Shown one piece after another: positions 1 through 9,336 of a stretch of DNA of 64,000 nucleotides (within the stretch, counting starts at the first letter, position 1; each line of letters opens with the position of its first letter). The stretch is taken from NCBI GenBank assembly GCA_016716265.1, contig JADJWQ010000001.1:1736001-1800000 (forward strand), given 5' to 3'. Origin of the DNA: Planctomycetota bacterium. Its GTDB lineage: Bacteria; Planctomycetota; UBA1135; UBA2386. The position numbers and the translations under genes were made by a program. The notes under the pieces were generated by a model. The model searched no databases. It saw only the letters and a program-made list of their open reading frames with translations, and had not been told where the DNA came from.

Positions 1-2949
1 CGTCCCGTCCCACGACGCCGTCGCGATCCGTTGACCGGTCGCGTCGAACACGGACTGCCAGATCTCCGCGGTGTGGCCATCGAACGTGACGAGCACATCG
101 AAACTCGCGGCCGACCAGATCCGCGCGCTGCGGTCCCAGCTTCCGGTCAGGATCCGCTCGCCATCGGGAGCGAAGCGAACGGACGACACTGCCTGCGTGT
201 GCCCCGTCAGGCGACCGAGCGGGCGCCCGCCCCGGGCGAGGTCCCAGAGCCCCACCGTGCCGTCGCGGGAAGCTGTCGCGAGGACTCCCCCGCCCGGAGC
301 GAACGCGACGTCGAGAATCGGTGCGTCGTGACCCGTGACCTCGAGCACGCCCACCCCGGAGGTGCCACTCGACAACCGCCACGCGCCGACTTCCGTTCCG
401 GTCGCCACCCGCGTCGCCCGGCTGTCCGCTGCGACGCAGTCGATCGCCGTGCCCGGCGTGGTCCGCGACCACGAACGTGCACCCGTCACCGCGTCCCACG
501 CCGCGACGCACGGCACGCCGAGTCCCGGCCAGCCACCCGACGTGACGACCTCGACACCGTCGCGCGGGACCGCGAGCCCCATATACCAGCCCGGCTCGAC
601 CCGCCAGTGACGAACGTCGTCGGAGCCGCCCGGCCAGACGCGCAGCGTGCCGTCCCGCGAAACGGAGAGGATTCCGCCACCGGGTCTCCACGCAGCGCCC
701 TCGACCGCGCCCGTGTGGCCCAGGAGCCGCCGCTCGGAGCCGTCGGCGGACCACACGTGAATCGCACGGTCGTAGCTCGCGGCGATCAGTTCGCGGCCGT
801 CCGGGGAGAACGCGACCGAGGCCACGCGCCGGCGCAGTCGCGTCGACAGGAAGTCGACCTCCCCCGAAGCGAGCCGGATCCGCGCGACTCGTCCGTCGTC
901 CAACGCGGCCACCAGGAGCGTGCCACTCGGGTCGAACGCAAGATCCCAGACGTTGGCGAGCCGCCACGCCGAACCGCGGGGCGGGTCCTCGGTCAGGTCC
1001 CACGACTGCACGACACCGTCGGCGCTACCACTGGCCAGCACCCGACCGTCGGCCGAGAACTGTAGCGCCTGAACGTCCGTGCCACCGGTCCGCCACCTGG
1101 CGAGCACGCGGCCATCGGCCGGGGCACGCAGCGTGATGCTGCCGTCCCTTCCACCGCATGCGATGCGTCGCGTCCCCGCGTCGACCGCGAGCGCGCGCGC
1201 TGTTGCGTCGGCGAAGCGCCAGATCTCGGCACCGGTCGCGAGGTCCAGGCCCACGAACGCCACGCCTTCCACGAGCACCGCCGCGCGGCCCTCGGTGACG
1301 TCGAGCGCGGCCGGGCGCACGATCCCACCGAGGCCTCGCCATGTGCGCCGCACCGACTGGCTATCGAGATCGACCCACGCGAGAGTGCCCCGCTCACCCC
1401 CGACGAGTGCGCCGGTCACGTCATCGTCAGCCACGAAGTCGACGAGTTCGTCTGCGAGTGGCTCGACCACCATTTCGCTGCGGTCGATCCGCGCGAGGAT
1501 GTGGCGGAGTTCGAAGCCTCCGATGCCCTGCGGCGCGGCCTCGATGTGGCCGCGTGCTCGCACGACATCGCCAGCTTCGAGCGCCGCGAGAGCCGCTCCG
1601 ACGCGCGCGTGGTAGCCGCTGCGTTCGGCGGCGGCACGCTGTCGCCTGGCGTCCAGATACAGCGCCGCGCTGATCAGAGTGGCGACCGTGAGGATGACCA
1701 GCACCACGGCACCGGCGACGACCCCGGCTCGGTGTCGCCGCGCGAAGCGCAGCGCCCGGCGCATCAAGTGCTCCGGGTGCGCGAGAACCGGCAACCCGCG
1801 CATGTGACGCTCGATGTCGTCGCGCAGCGTCCCGGCATCCGGATAGCGACGCTCAGGTTGCTTCTGCAGCGACTGGAGGACGATGGAGTCGAGATCACCC
1901 TCCAGCGCGGCACGGAGCTGCCGCGGTGAGGCACCGCGTAGGTCGGCGAGCGCCTCGCGGTCGAGGATCTGCGTGCGGCGCGGCAGTTCGACCTCCGCGA
2001 CCTTCTGCAGGACGACCGTGCTCGGACGCGGAGCGTCGACCTGCCGTACGGCTTCGACCACGTCCGCAGTGCAGGCGCTCGCGGGCCGGAATGGTCGCCT
2101 TCCGGTCAGGAGCTCGAACAGCATCACTCCGAGCCCGTGCACGTCCGCGGCAGGGGTCACGGCCCCACCCTCGATCTGCTCGGGACTGGCATACTCCGGA
2201 GTCAGCAATCGCTCCGCCGGACTCGTGGCATCGAGTTCGTGCTCGGGTTCGTCTCTGAGGATCTTCGCGATACCGAAGTCGAGCAGCTTGGGTCGACCTT
2301 CGTGGGTGACGAGCACGTTGCCGGGCTTCAGATCACGGTGGACCACGCCGCACGCGTGCGCGTGCTGCACCGCACTGCAAACTCGGATGAACAGATCGAG
2401 TCGTTCGAACACGCCCAGGCGATGCTCGTCACAATACGAGTCGATCGGGACACCGATGACGTGCTCCATGACGAGGTATGGCAGTCCGTCGACGGTCGCA
2501 CCGCCGTCGAGCAGACGCGCGATCCCGGGGTGATCCAGGCGCGCCAGCACCTGGCGTTCCACGCGGAATCGCCGCAACACGGCCTCGGTGTCCATGCCGC
2601 GCTTGACGATCTTGATCGCGACCTCGCGCTCGAACGACCCGTCAGCCCGGCTCGCGCGCCACACGCTCCCCATGCCTCCTGCACCGATCCGCTCCTCGAT
2701 CCGGTACGGACCGAGGCACAGCCCTGGCTCGATCGAGGCGCGAGCCTCGAGGTCCTCGCGTAGGGGTGGCTCGAGCTCCTCGTCAGAACGGCCGTCGGCC
2801 TCGTGGAGCGCGATGACCTCCGCGAGGAGTCCCTCGTCGCCGTCGCACGCAGCCCGCAGTCGCGAGTTTCGCTCGGGCTCGGGGAGATCGAGCGTGGACT
2901 CGAACAGCTCCTTGACCCTCTTCCAGTGCGTCGGTTCGGATCGGGCCAT
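1..2949 (-). CDS. Ser/Thr protein kinase with C-terminal WD40 propeller (partial, 3' end outside window)
   Basis: The frame is open from ATG 2949 to the window edge (983 codons, no stop). An N-terminal helical stretch of about 80 residues is followed by a Hanks-type kinase domain: glycine loop GAGGMGSV at 89-96, VAIK lysine K113, HRDLK at 204-208 and DFG at 224-226, then the APE-region equivalent TPEYASPEQ. One membrane span lies at about 408-430. The rest is a series of WD40 repeats with WD-type endings such as ASRDGTVGLWDL. This is the usual planctomycete receptor layout: cytoplasmic kinase, one membrane span, and a propeller likely to bind ligand or protein. The ATG was chosen because the following residues (MARSEPTHWKRVKELF) resemble the start of related kinases. 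An in-frame upstream GTG near 3013 sits just after a TACCAT box, so a longer form is possible. The substrate is unknown. Confidence 0.93.
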   Translation of the reverse strand, partial: MARSEPTHWKRVKELFESTLDLPEPERNSRLRAACDGDEGLLAEVIALHEADGRSDEELEPPLREDLEARASIEPGLCLGPYRIEERIGAGGMGSVWRASRADGSFEREVAIKIVKRGMDTEAVLRRFRVERQVLARLDHPGIARLLDGGATVDGLPYLVMEHVIGVPIDSYCDEHRLGVFERLDLFIRVCSAVQHAHACGVVHRDLKPGNVLVTHEGRPKLLDFGIAKILRDEPEHELDATSPAERLLTPEYASPEQIEGGAVTPAADVHGLGVMLFELLTGRRPFRPASACTADVVEAVRQVDAPRPSTVVLQKVAEVELPRRTQILDREALADLRGASPRQLRAALEGDLDSIVLQSLQKQPERRYPDAGTLRDDIERHMRGLPVLAHPEHLMRRALRFARRHRAGVVAGAVVLVILTVATLISAALYLDARRQRAAAERSGYHARVGAALAALEAGDVVRARGHIEAAPQGIGGFELRHILARIDRSEMVVEPLADELVDFVADDDVTGALVGGERGTLAWVDLDSQSVRRTWRGLGGIVRPAALDVTEGRAAVLVEGVAFVGLDLATGAEIWRFADATARALAVDAGTRRIACGGRDGSITLRAPADGRVLARWRTGGTDVQALQFSADGRVLASGSADGVVQSWDLTEDPPRGSAWRLANVWDLAFDPSGTLLVAALDDGRVARIRLASGEVDFLSTRLRRRVASVAFSPDGRELIAASYDRAIHVWSADGSERRLLGHTGAVEGAAWRPGGGILSVSRDGTLRVWPGGSDDVRHWRVEPGWYMGLAVPRDGVEVVTSGGWPGLGVPCVAAWDAVTGARSWSRTTPGTAIDCVAADSRATRVATGTEVGAWRLSSGTSGVGVLEVTGHDAPILDVAFAPGGGVLATASRDGTVGLWDLARGGRPLGRLTGHTQAVSSVRFAPDGERILTGSWDRSARIWSAASFDVLVTFDGHTAEIWQSVFDATGQRIATASWDGT

Positions 2950-3241
2950 TTCCGTCGAAGGCACAGACCGGGCGCCGGCCGCATGCTGCGCGTCGAGTGC
3001 GCGTCCGGCCACGGGCATGGTACGCGGCCGCAGCGACGCTTCGGCTGGCTCGGCTCGAACTTCTCGCCGAGCGCCCTCTCGCCCGCGTTCCCGCCACGTC
3101 GCGGCCGGGAAGCGCAGGCGAACGGTCGGATCGGCACCCGGCACATCTCCTCGTCCACCGCCATCGACGGATCGCGGCTCGGGGCTGCACCGAAGACGGT
3201 GGTGGGAATCGCCGCGCGGAGCGCGCAGGATGCACCGCGCG

Positions 3242-4621
3242 ATGACCCTCGACCCGTCCCCGGAGGAGATGCGGCGCATCGGGCAGCGCGCCGTCGACCG
3301 GATCGTCGCGGACCGCGCCGCGCTCCGCGATGCCCGCGTGTTCACCGAGCCCGACGCCGCCGCGCTCCGCGAGCTGCTCGCCGAACCGCTGCCGCGCCAG
3401 GGGCTCGGTCTCGACGCGACGCTCGACCGGTTCTTCGACGTCGTCCTGCCGAGCGCGACGCGGGTCGACCACCCGCGCTTCCTCGCCTACGTCCCGGCGC
3501 CCGGCAGCTACGCCGGCGCGCTCGGCGCCTGGCTCGCCGCGGCGACGAACCTGTTCGTCGGCACCTGGCTCGGCGGGGCGTCCGCAGCGCAGCTCGAGGT
3601 GCAGGTGCTCGACTGGCTGCGCGAGGCGCTCGGCCTCGACTCGAGCTGGTCGACCGGCGTGCTGACGAGCGGCGGGTCGCTGGCCAACCTGCAGGCCCTC
3701 GCCGCGGCGCGCGACCGCTGCGCCGGTCCGCTCGCGCGGAAGACGCTGTACGCGAGCGCGGAGGCGCACGATTCGGTCCGCAAGGCGGCGCACGTGCTCG
3801 GCTTCGAGCCGCAGCAGCTCCGGACGGTCCCGGTCGGCCTCGCCCAGGAGCTACGCGTCGATGCGCTCGCCGAGCGGATCATGGAGGACCGCGCGCGCGG
3901 CCTGCGGCCGTGCGCCGTCGTCGCGACGGTCGGCACGACGTCGACCGGCGCGATCGACGACGTCGCAGCGTGCCGCGCCCTCTGCGACCGGCACGGCATG
4001 TGGCTGCACGCCGACGGCGCGTGGGGTGCCGCGCTGGCATTGTGCGAGGAGCGCGGCGACGTGCGCGCGGCCATCGCTGCAGCGGATTCCCTGACGATCG
4101 ACGCCCACAAGTGGCTCTACGCGCCGATCGACTGCGGCTGCCTGCTCACGCGGCGATCCGGTGCGCTCGAGCGCACGTTCGGTGGACGCGGCGCCTACCT
4201 GCAGGACGTGCCCGAGGACGCCGTCAACTTCCACGCGCTCGGCCCCGAGCTGACGCGCGGCTCCCGCGCATTGAAGCTGTGGATGTTGCTGCGTGGCATG
4301 GGCATCGACGCGATCGCGGCCGCGATACGCGGTGACTGCGCGCGGGCGCGGCGGGCGCGCGACCGCCTGGTCGAGGACCCGCGGATCACGATCGTCACCG
4401 AGCCGCGCCTTGCGGTGTTCTCGTTCCGGGTCAGCGTCGGCGACGACGACGACGGCACGGCGACCCGCCAGACGCTGGCGCGGCTGCACGCCGGTGGCCA
4501 CACGTTCCTGTCGTCGTCGCGGGTCAACGGCGGCTTCGTGATCCGCTTCTGCGTGACCAACCACCGTACGACGGACGACGACGTCGACGCCGCCGTCGAC
4601 GCGATCCTGGCGGCGATCTGA
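3242..4621 (+). CDS. Pyridoxal-phosphate-dependent group II decarboxylase
   Basis: The 459-residue protein belongs to the PLP-dependent fold-type I amino acid decarboxylases (glutamate, aromatic amino acid or DABA type). Visible family features are the substrate-loop region HPRFLAYVPAPGSYAGAL, the cofactor-phosphate segment LTSGGSLANLQAL, the HADGAWG stretch with the PLP-ring aspartate, and the Schiff-base lysine in DAHKW (K290). The length is normal for the family. The substrate cannot be read from sequence, although the overall pattern is closer to aromatic-L-amino-acid/tyrosine decarboxylases than to GadB. ATG 3242 is preferred because an AGGA lies 11 nt upstream; ATG 3230 is in frame and adds four residues. 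It converges on the pyrophosphatase gene with only 12 bp between stop codons, and is divergent from the kinase. Confidence 0.9.
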   Translation: MTLDPSPEEMRRIGQRAVDRIVADRAALRDARVFTEPDAAALRELLAEPLPRQGLGLDATLDRFFDVVLPSATRVDHPRFLAYVPAPGSYAGALGAWLAAATNLFVGTWLGGASAAQLEVQVLDWLREALGLDSSWSTGVLTSGGSLANLQALAAARDRCAGPLARKTLYASAEAHDSVRKAAHVLGFEPQQLRTVPVGLAQELRVDALAERIMEDRARGLRPCAVVATVGTTSTGAIDDVAACRALCDRHGMWLHADGAWGAALALCEERGDVRAAIAAADSLTIDAHKWLYAPIDCGCLLTRRSGALERTFGGRGAYLQDVPEDAVNFHALGPELTRGSRALKLWMLLRGMGIDAIAAAIRGDCARARRARDRLVEDPRITIVTEPRLAVFSFRVSVGDDDDGTATRQTLARLHAGGHTFLSSSRVNGGFVIRFCVTNHRTTDDDVDAAVDAILAAI

Positions 4622-4633
4622 CCCGCGCCGCGT

Positions 4634-5176
4634 TCAATGCGCACCGAAGCGCGCGATCGCCTCGCGCACGACGCGCAATGCGTCGCCACGGCGTAGCCAA
4701 CCGCGTGCCTCGACGCGGCGTTCCTCGAGCTGCTTGTAGGTCGAGAAGAAGTGCTCGACCTCCCGCAGGAAGTGCGGCGGCACGTCGTCGAGATCGCGGT
4801 ACATCGCGAACAACGGATCGCTGTCCGGCACGGTCAACAGCTTCTCGTCGTCGTCGCCGTCGTCGATCATGCGGAACACGCCGAGCACGCGCGCGCGGAT
4901 CAGGCAGCCGGTGAAGGTCGGCTGGCTGACCATGACGAGCGCGTCGAGCGCATCGCCGTCCTCGCTGAGCGTCGCCGGCACGAAGCCGTAGTCGCCCGGA
5001 TAGTGCGTCGCCGAGTACAGGTAGCGGTCGAGCCGGAACAGCCCCGAGGCCTCGTCGAGCTCGTACTTGTTGCGGCTGCCCTTCGGGATCTCGACGACCA
5101 CGTGGACGACCTCGGGGGCAGCGGGTCCGGGACCGACGTGGGCGAGGTGCGACGGTGCGACCATCGCCTGGATCAT
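4634..5176 (-). CDS. ppa: Inorganic pyrophosphatase, family I
   Basis: This soluble enzyme hydrolyses pyrophosphate to two phosphates and pulls biosynthetic reactions forward. The 180-residue product shows the family I hallmarks: EIPKGSRNKYE near the N terminus, HYPGDYGFVPAT, and the acidic metal-binding signature EDGDALDAL, where the more usual proline of D-G-D-P-x-D is alanine. Near the C terminus VEHFFSTYKQLE is also typical. GGAG lies only 2 nt before ATG 5176, so ATG 5164 (four residues shorter) is an alternative start. It is divergently transcribed from the DUF1592 gene across a 37-bp gap, so the two promoters must overlap. Confidence 0.95.
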   Translation of the reverse strand: MIQAMVAPSHLAHVGPGPAAPEVVHVVVEIPKGSRNKYELDEASGLFRLDRYLYSATHYPGDYGFVPATLSEDGDALDALVMVSQPTFTGCLIRARVLGVFRMIDDGDDDEKLLTVPDSDPLFAMYRDLDDVPPHFLREVEHFFSTYKQLEERRVEARGWLRRGDALRVVREAIARFGAH

Positions 5177-5199
5177 CGCTCCGCACTGCCCCGGCGCGC

Positions 5200-5205
5200 T
5201 ACGCT
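5200..5205 (+). promoter_or_regulatory. -10 box TACGCT, leaderless-type, for the DUF1592 gene
   Basis: TACGCT ends 8 nt before GTG 5214. No Shine-Dalgarno sequence lies between. The spacing fits transcription starting at or next to the start codon, and supports the GTG start that places a good signal peptide at the N terminus. Confidence 0.55.
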
Positions 5206-5213
5206 GGCGCGCC

Positions 5214-7085
5214 GTGCCCCGCGCCCTCCGCATCGCCGCCGCCCTGACGCTCGCCGGTCTGTGCGCCCGCGTGGCGGCGCAGGGCGACCCGGACGCCGCG
5301 GTCGCGAGCGTCCGCACCTTCATCGCCGCCCACTGCGCCGCCTGTCACGCCGGTGACGAGCCGGAGGCCGGCCTCGACCTGCGGGCCCTCGCGGCGATCG
5401 ACCCCGGCCGCTGGCGCGACGACGCCGCCGACTGGCGCGACGCACTCGAGGCGGTCGCCGGCCTGCGGATGCCGCCGCGCGACGCCGAGCCGCTGCCGGA
5501 CCAGGCGGCCCGCGACGCGTTCGCCGGGGCGGCGCGCGGCGTGCTGCAGCGGCGGCGGCCCGGCGAGCCACGCGACCCCGGCCGACCGCTGCTGCGCCGC
5601 CTGAACCGCACCGAGTGGGGCAACGGGCTGACGGCACTGCTCGGCGTGCCGGTCGACGCCGCACGCGAGCTGCCCGAGGACCCGAGCGGCTACGGCTTCG
5701 ACACCGTCGGCGACGTGCTGTTCTCGACGCCGATGCTCGTCGAGCGCTGCTGGGACGCGACCGTCGACGCCGTCGACCGCTTCCTGGCGACGCCGACCGC
5801 CGTCGAGCGGTTCGCCGCGCCCGGCCCCGAGGACGGCGACGACCGGCAGCGGGCCGACCGCCGCCGGCTGCGCGGTCTGCTGCGCGCGGCGTTCCGACGG
5901 CCGCCGACCCCCGCCGAGATCGACGACCGGGCCGCGCTGCTGGCGCGCGCCGGCGACCCGACCGCCGGCTGGCGCCAGGCGCTGCTCGCGACGCTCCTGT
6001 CGCCGCACTTCCTCTACCGGGTCGAGCGCGACCGGCCGGAGCGCGGCACGGCACCGTGGCCGATCGACGACTTCGAGCTGGCCGCGCGGCTGTCGTTCTT
6101 CCTGTGGTCGTCGCTGCCCGATGCGGAGCTCGCGGCGCTCGCCGACGCCGGCCGGCTGCGCGACGGGACGGTCCTGCGCGGGCAGGTGCGCCGCATGCTC
6201 GCCGACCCGCGCGCCCGGGCGCTCGGCGACGGCTTCGGAGCACAATGGCTGGGCTTCCGTGCGCTGCGAGACGTCGCGGTCGACGTGCGGCGCTTCGGTG
6301 GCTTCCACGACGGCCTGCGGCGCTCGATGTACGAGCAGGCCGTGGCGACGGTGCTCGCCGTATTGCGTGAAGAGCGGAGCGTCCTCGACCTCGTATCGAG
6401 CGATCGCGCGTTCCTCGACGCGACGCTGGCCAGGCACTACGGCATCGCCGGTATCGACGGCGACGAGCTGCGCGAGATCGCATTGCCCGATCGCCGGCGC
6501 GGTGGCGTGCTCGGGCTCGGCGGCGTGCTGACCGTCACGTCGTATCCCTTGCGCACGAGCCCGGTGGTGCGCGGCAAGTGGATCCTCGAGAACCTGCTCG
6601 GCACCCCACCGCCGCCACCGCCACCGAACGCGGGCCGCCTGCCGGCCGACGACCAGCTCGACGACGGGCTGAGCCTGCGCGAGCGCCTGTTGCAGCACCG
6701 CCGCGAGCCACGCTGCGCCGCCTGCCACGCTCAGATGGACGCGCTCGGCCTCGCGCTCGAGAACTTCGACGGCATCGGCCGCTGGCGCGAGGACAGCCAG
6801 GGGCGGGCGATCGACGCGAACGTCACGCTGCCGGACGGCACCGAGCTCGACGGCGTCGGCGGGCTGACCGACTGGTTGCTCGACCAGCGCGAGCGGATCG
6901 TCCGCAACCTCGCGGAGAAGCTGCTCGTCTACGCGCTCGGCCGCCCGCTCGACTTCGCGGACGGCGAGGCGGTCGACGCGATCGTGGCCGCGGCACGCCA
7001 CGGCGACACCTGGCACGGCAGCGCACTCGTCGAGGCGGTCGCGCTGTCGTTCCCGTTCCGTCACCGACGGAATCCGCGCGATTGA
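5214..7085 (+). CDS. Secreted planctomycete cytochrome-type protein (DUF1587/1592/1588/1585)
   Basis: The 623-residue protein has the domain series typical of the Planctomycetes. After a signal peptide (ends near ARVAAQG) comes a c-type haem motif HCAACHAG. Then follow a DUF1587 segment (RRLNRTEWGNGLTALLG), a DUF1592 segment (ELAARLSFFLWSSLPDAEL), a DUF1588 segment with YPLRTSPVVRGKWILENLLG and a second CxxCH (RCAACHAQMDALG), and a DUF1585 C terminus (NLAEKLLVYALGRPLDF). Such proteins are presumed periplasmic haem proteins, but their reaction is unknown. A proline run (PPPPPPP) separates the domains. GTG was chosen because it directly precedes the signal peptide and lies 8 nt after a TACGCT box. 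The next gene encodes DUF1552, its usual neighbour, 59 bp downstream. Confidence 0.9.
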   Translation: MPRALRIAAALTLAGLCARVAAQGDPDAAVASVRTFIAAHCAACHAGDEPEAGLDLRALAAIDPGRWRDDAADWRDALEAVAGLRMPPRDAEPLPDQAARDAFAGAARGVLQRRRPGEPRDPGRPLLRRLNRTEWGNGLTALLGVPVDAARELPEDPSGYGFDTVGDVLFSTPMLVERCWDATVDAVDRFLATPTAVERFAAPGPEDGDDRQRADRRRLRGLLRAAFRRPPTPAEIDDRAALLARAGDPTAGWRQALLATLLSPHFLYRVERDRPERGTAPWPIDDFELAARLSFFLWSSLPDAELAALADAGRLRDGTVLRGQVRRMLADPRARALGDGFGAQWLGFRALRDVAVDVRRFGGFHDGLRRSMYEQAVATVLAVLREERSVLDLVSSDRAFLDATLARHYGIAGIDGDELREIALPDRRRGGVLGLGGVLTVTSYPLRTSPVVRGKWILENLLGTPPPPPPPNAGRLPADDQLDDGLSLRERLLQHRREPRCAACHAQMDALGLALENFDGIGRWREDSQGRAIDANVTLPDGTELDGVGGLTDWLLDQRERIVRNLAEKLLVYALGRPLDFADGEAVDAIVAAARHGDTWHGSALVEAVALSFPFRHRRNPRD

Positions 7086-7144
7086 CCGGGCCGCGTCGCG
7101 CGCGGGACTTGCGCACCGGCGGTCGCCCCCGGAACGTCTGCGCC

Positions 7145-8440
7145 ATGCCGACCCGTCCGCTGTCGCGCCGCTCGGTCTTGCGCGGGGCAGGTGCCGCGCT
7201 GGCGCTGCCCTGGCTCGAGGCGATGCGCCCCGGGCGCCGCGAGCCGGCCGCGCCGGTGCGCATGGCGTTCGTGTTCGTCCCGAACGGCGTGCTGCCGCAG
7301 ACCTGGACGCCTGCCGACGAGGGCCCGGAGTGGACGCCGTCACCGACGCTGCAGCCGCTCGCACCGTTCCGGGACCGCACGCTCGTGCTGTCGGGCCTGT
7401 TCAACCGCAACAGCGACGAAGGCGAAGGGCACTACGTCAAGACGACCGCGCTGCTGAGCGGCGCGCGGGTCCACAAGACCGGTGGGCGCGACCTGCGCTG
7501 CGGGATCACCGTCGACCAGCTCGCGGCCGCCGCGCGCGGCCACCTGACGCCGTTACCGTCGCTCGAGCTCGGCCTCGAGCCGGTGCGCCACCAGGTCGAC
7601 ATGGGCTACTCGACCGTCTACGGCGCGACGCTGTCCTGGCGCAGCCCGACGCAGCCCGCGACCAAGGAGATCCATCCCCGGCTCGCGTTCGACCGGCTGT
7701 TCCGCCGCGCGCGCATGGGTGACGACGACCGCAGCGTGCTCGACCTCGTGCTCGCCGACGGCCGGCGCCTGCGCGACCGGCTCGGCGGCGCGGATCGCGC
7801 TCGCCTCGACGAGCACCTCGACTCGATCCGAGCGCTCGAGCAGCGCATCGACGCGCTCGCGACGACCACCGGCGCTCCGCGCGACGCGGTGCTCGCTGGC
7901 GCGACCCCACCGCCGGACGACCCGGCGGGCTTCGAGCAGCACCTCGACCTGATGCTCGACGTCATCGCACTGGCATTCCGCTCGGACACGACGCGCATCG
8001 TGTCGCTGATGCTCGGCAACGCCGTCTCCGGCCGGGACTTCTCGTTCCTGCCCGGCGTCCGCGGCAGCCACCACGAGCTCTCCCACCACGAGAACGACCC
8101 GCAGAAGCAGAAGCAGTACGCGCTGATCAACCGCTGGCACGTGACGAAGCTGGCAGCCCTCTGCGAGCGCCTCGACGCGGCCCGCGAGGGCGACGCCACA
8201 CTGCTCGACAGCAGCATGGTCTTCTACGGGTCCGGGATCCGCGACGGCAACCGACACGACCCGCACGACCTGCCGATCGTCCTGGTCGGCCGGGCGGGTG
8301 GCCGCCTCCGCAGCGGCGCGCATCTGCGGTTCCCGCGCGACACCGCATTGACGAATCTGTACGTCGCGATGCTCGCGGCGTTCGGCTGCCCGGTGCCGTC
8401 GTTCTCGGACAGCACGGGCGCCCTCGACGTGCTCGCATGA
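7145..8440 (+). CDS. Tat-exported DUF1552 protein
   Basis: The 431-residue protein is a DUF1552 family member, almost always encoded beside a DUF1592-type cytochrome protein as here. The N terminus reads SRRSVLRGAGAALALPWLEA, a twin-arginine-like signal suggesting export of a folded protein. The body shows family stretches such as MAFVFVPNGV, LSGLFNRNSDEGEGHY and the C-terminal GSGIRDGNRHDPHDLPIVL. Several histidines and aspartates in GSHHELSHHENDP look like possible metal ligands. The family has no demonstrated biochemistry. It is probably co-transcribed with the upstream gene. Confidence 0.9.
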   Translation: MPTRPLSRRSVLRGAGAALALPWLEAMRPGRREPAAPVRMAFVFVPNGVLPQTWTPADEGPEWTPSPTLQPLAPFRDRTLVLSGLFNRNSDEGEGHYVKTTALLSGARVHKTGGRDLRCGITVDQLAAAARGHLTPLPSLELGLEPVRHQVDMGYSTVYGATLSWRSPTQPATKEIHPRLAFDRLFRRARMGDDDRSVLDLVLADGRRLRDRLGGADRARLDEHLDSIRALEQRIDALATTTGAPRDAVLAGATPPPDDPAGFEQHLDLMLDVIALAFRSDTTRIVSLMLGNAVSGRDFSFLPGVRGSHHELSHHENDPQKQKQYALINRWHVTKLAALCERLDAAREGDATLLDSSMVFYGSGIRDGNRHDPHDLPIVLVGRAGGRLRSGAHLRFPRDTALTNLYVAMLAAFGCPVPSFSDSTGALDVLA

Positions 8441-8452
8441 CGTACGGCCATC

Positions 8453-8471
8453 GGGCACCCGACCGGTGCTC
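8453..8471 (+). terminator. Possible terminator after the DUF1592-DUF1552 pair
   Basis: GGGCACC pairs with GGTGCTC (one G-T wobble) around a 5-nt loop, 13 nt after the DUF1552 stop. No T-tract follows, so the call rests on position and stem only. Confidence 0.4.
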
Positions 8472-8534
8472 GATGCCCGGAGCGGGACGAGCGCCCGGAC
8501 GATTCGCGGGCGCGGAAAGTCCGCCAACGCCCGG

Positions 8535-8552
8535 CTGTTATCCAGATCACAG
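8535..8552. promoter_or_regulatory. Probable Rex operator
   Basis: CTGTTATCCAGATCACAG is an 18-bp interrupted palindrome with one mismatched arm position plus a non-complementary centre. It contains TGTTA-N6-TCACA, one base from the TGTGA-N6-TCACA core of Rex operators in other bacteria. It lies 53 bp before the start of the rex gene, where autoregulation would be expected. Crp/Fnr-type sites share a similar core, but no such regulator is encoded in this window. Confidence 0.6.
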
Positions 8553-8605
8553 CGGGTGGAGCAGCCGGACGAACGACCGGCACGCGGCCCGCGTGGAGCG
8601 GTCCG

Positions 8606-9301
8606 ATGCGATTCTCCGAGCCGATGGTCGAGCGACTGGCCACGTACCGGCGCACGTTGCGCCGCTGGCAGCGGGAGGGGCGGGAGCGGACGTTCAGCCG
8701 GGAGCTGGCGGATGCGCTCGGGCTGTCGGCCGCGCAGGTGCGGCGGGACCTGATGCTGGCCGGGTGCAGTGGGAGCTCGACGCAGGGCTATCCGGTCGAC
8801 GCCCTGCTGGACAGGTTCTCGACGCTGCTCGATCCTCCCGAGGACGATGGGCTGTGCCTGTGCGGGGTCGGGCACCTCGGGCGCGCGCTGCTGAGCTACC
8901 TCGGGCGCCGGCAGCCGAAGCTGCGGGTCCGGGCGGCGTTCGACAGCGACCCAGCGACCTGCGGTCAGTCGGTCGGCGGCGTGGCCGTGCTCCCCGAGGA
9001 GCAGCTCGAGAGCGTGCTGGCGAAGCACCCGCTGTCGGTCGGCGTGCTCGCCGTGCCGGCGAGCGCCGCACAGCACCTGGCCGAGCGCCTGGTGCGCGCC
9101 GGCGTCCGCGCCATCGTCAACTTCACGGCGGCCTCGCTGCGATTGCCGCACGGGGTGTTCGTCGAGGACATCGACATCGGCGCATCGCTCGAGAAGGCCG
9201 CGTTCTTCGCGCAGGCGCGGCGCCCCCACCCCGTGCCACCCGCGCCGGAATCGGTGCCGGTTCCGGTGTCGGAGTCTCCGCCGCGACACGAGGCATCCTG
9301 A
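8606..9301 (+). CDS. rex: Redox-sensing transcriptional repressor Rex
   Basis: Rex is a DNA-binding repressor that senses the NADH/NAD+ ratio. The 231-residue protein has the expected two parts. The first is an N-terminal winged helix (residues 1-75, with TFSRELADALGLSAAQVRRDL as the recognition region and GYPVDALL after it). The second is a Rossmann domain with the glycine-rich turn CGVGHLGRALL and further family stretches (RAAFDSDP, GVLAVPASAAQ, NFTAASLRLP, VFVEDIDIGASLE). The C terminus carries a short proline/valine-rich extension (HPVPPAPESVPVPVSES) that is unusual for Rex. GGAG sits 7 nt before the ATG. A probable Rex operator lies 53 bp upstream, suggesting autoregulation. Confidence 0.93.
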   Translation: MRFSEPMVERLATYRRTLRRWQREGRERTFSRELADALGLSAAQVRRDLMLAGCSGSSTQGYPVDALLDRFSTLLDPPEDDGLCLCGVGHLGRALLSYLGRRQPKLRVRAAFDSDPATCGQSVGGVAVLPEEQLESVLAKHPLSVGVLAVPASAAQHLAERLVRAGVRAIVNFTAASLRLPHGVFVEDIDIGASLEKAAFFAQARRPHPVPPAPESVPVPVSESPPRHEAS

Positions 9302-9321
9302 TCGGCGGCGGCAGCTGGCGA

Positions 9322-9327
9322 TAGCAT
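9322..9327 (+). promoter_or_regulatory. -10 box TAGCAT, leaderless-type, for the radical SAM gene
   Basis: TAGCAT ends 9 nt before ATG 9337, with no Shine-Dalgarno sequence between. It suggests the radical SAM gene has its own promoter rather than depending on rex 35 bp upstream. Confidence 0.5.
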
Positions 9328-9336
9328 TCCCGGCGA

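Noticed and set aside
2950..3241. An ECF sigma factor gene, often found next to planctomycete kinases of this type
   Set aside because: The 290-bp gap before the decarboxylase has no sigma-factor-like frame on either strand.
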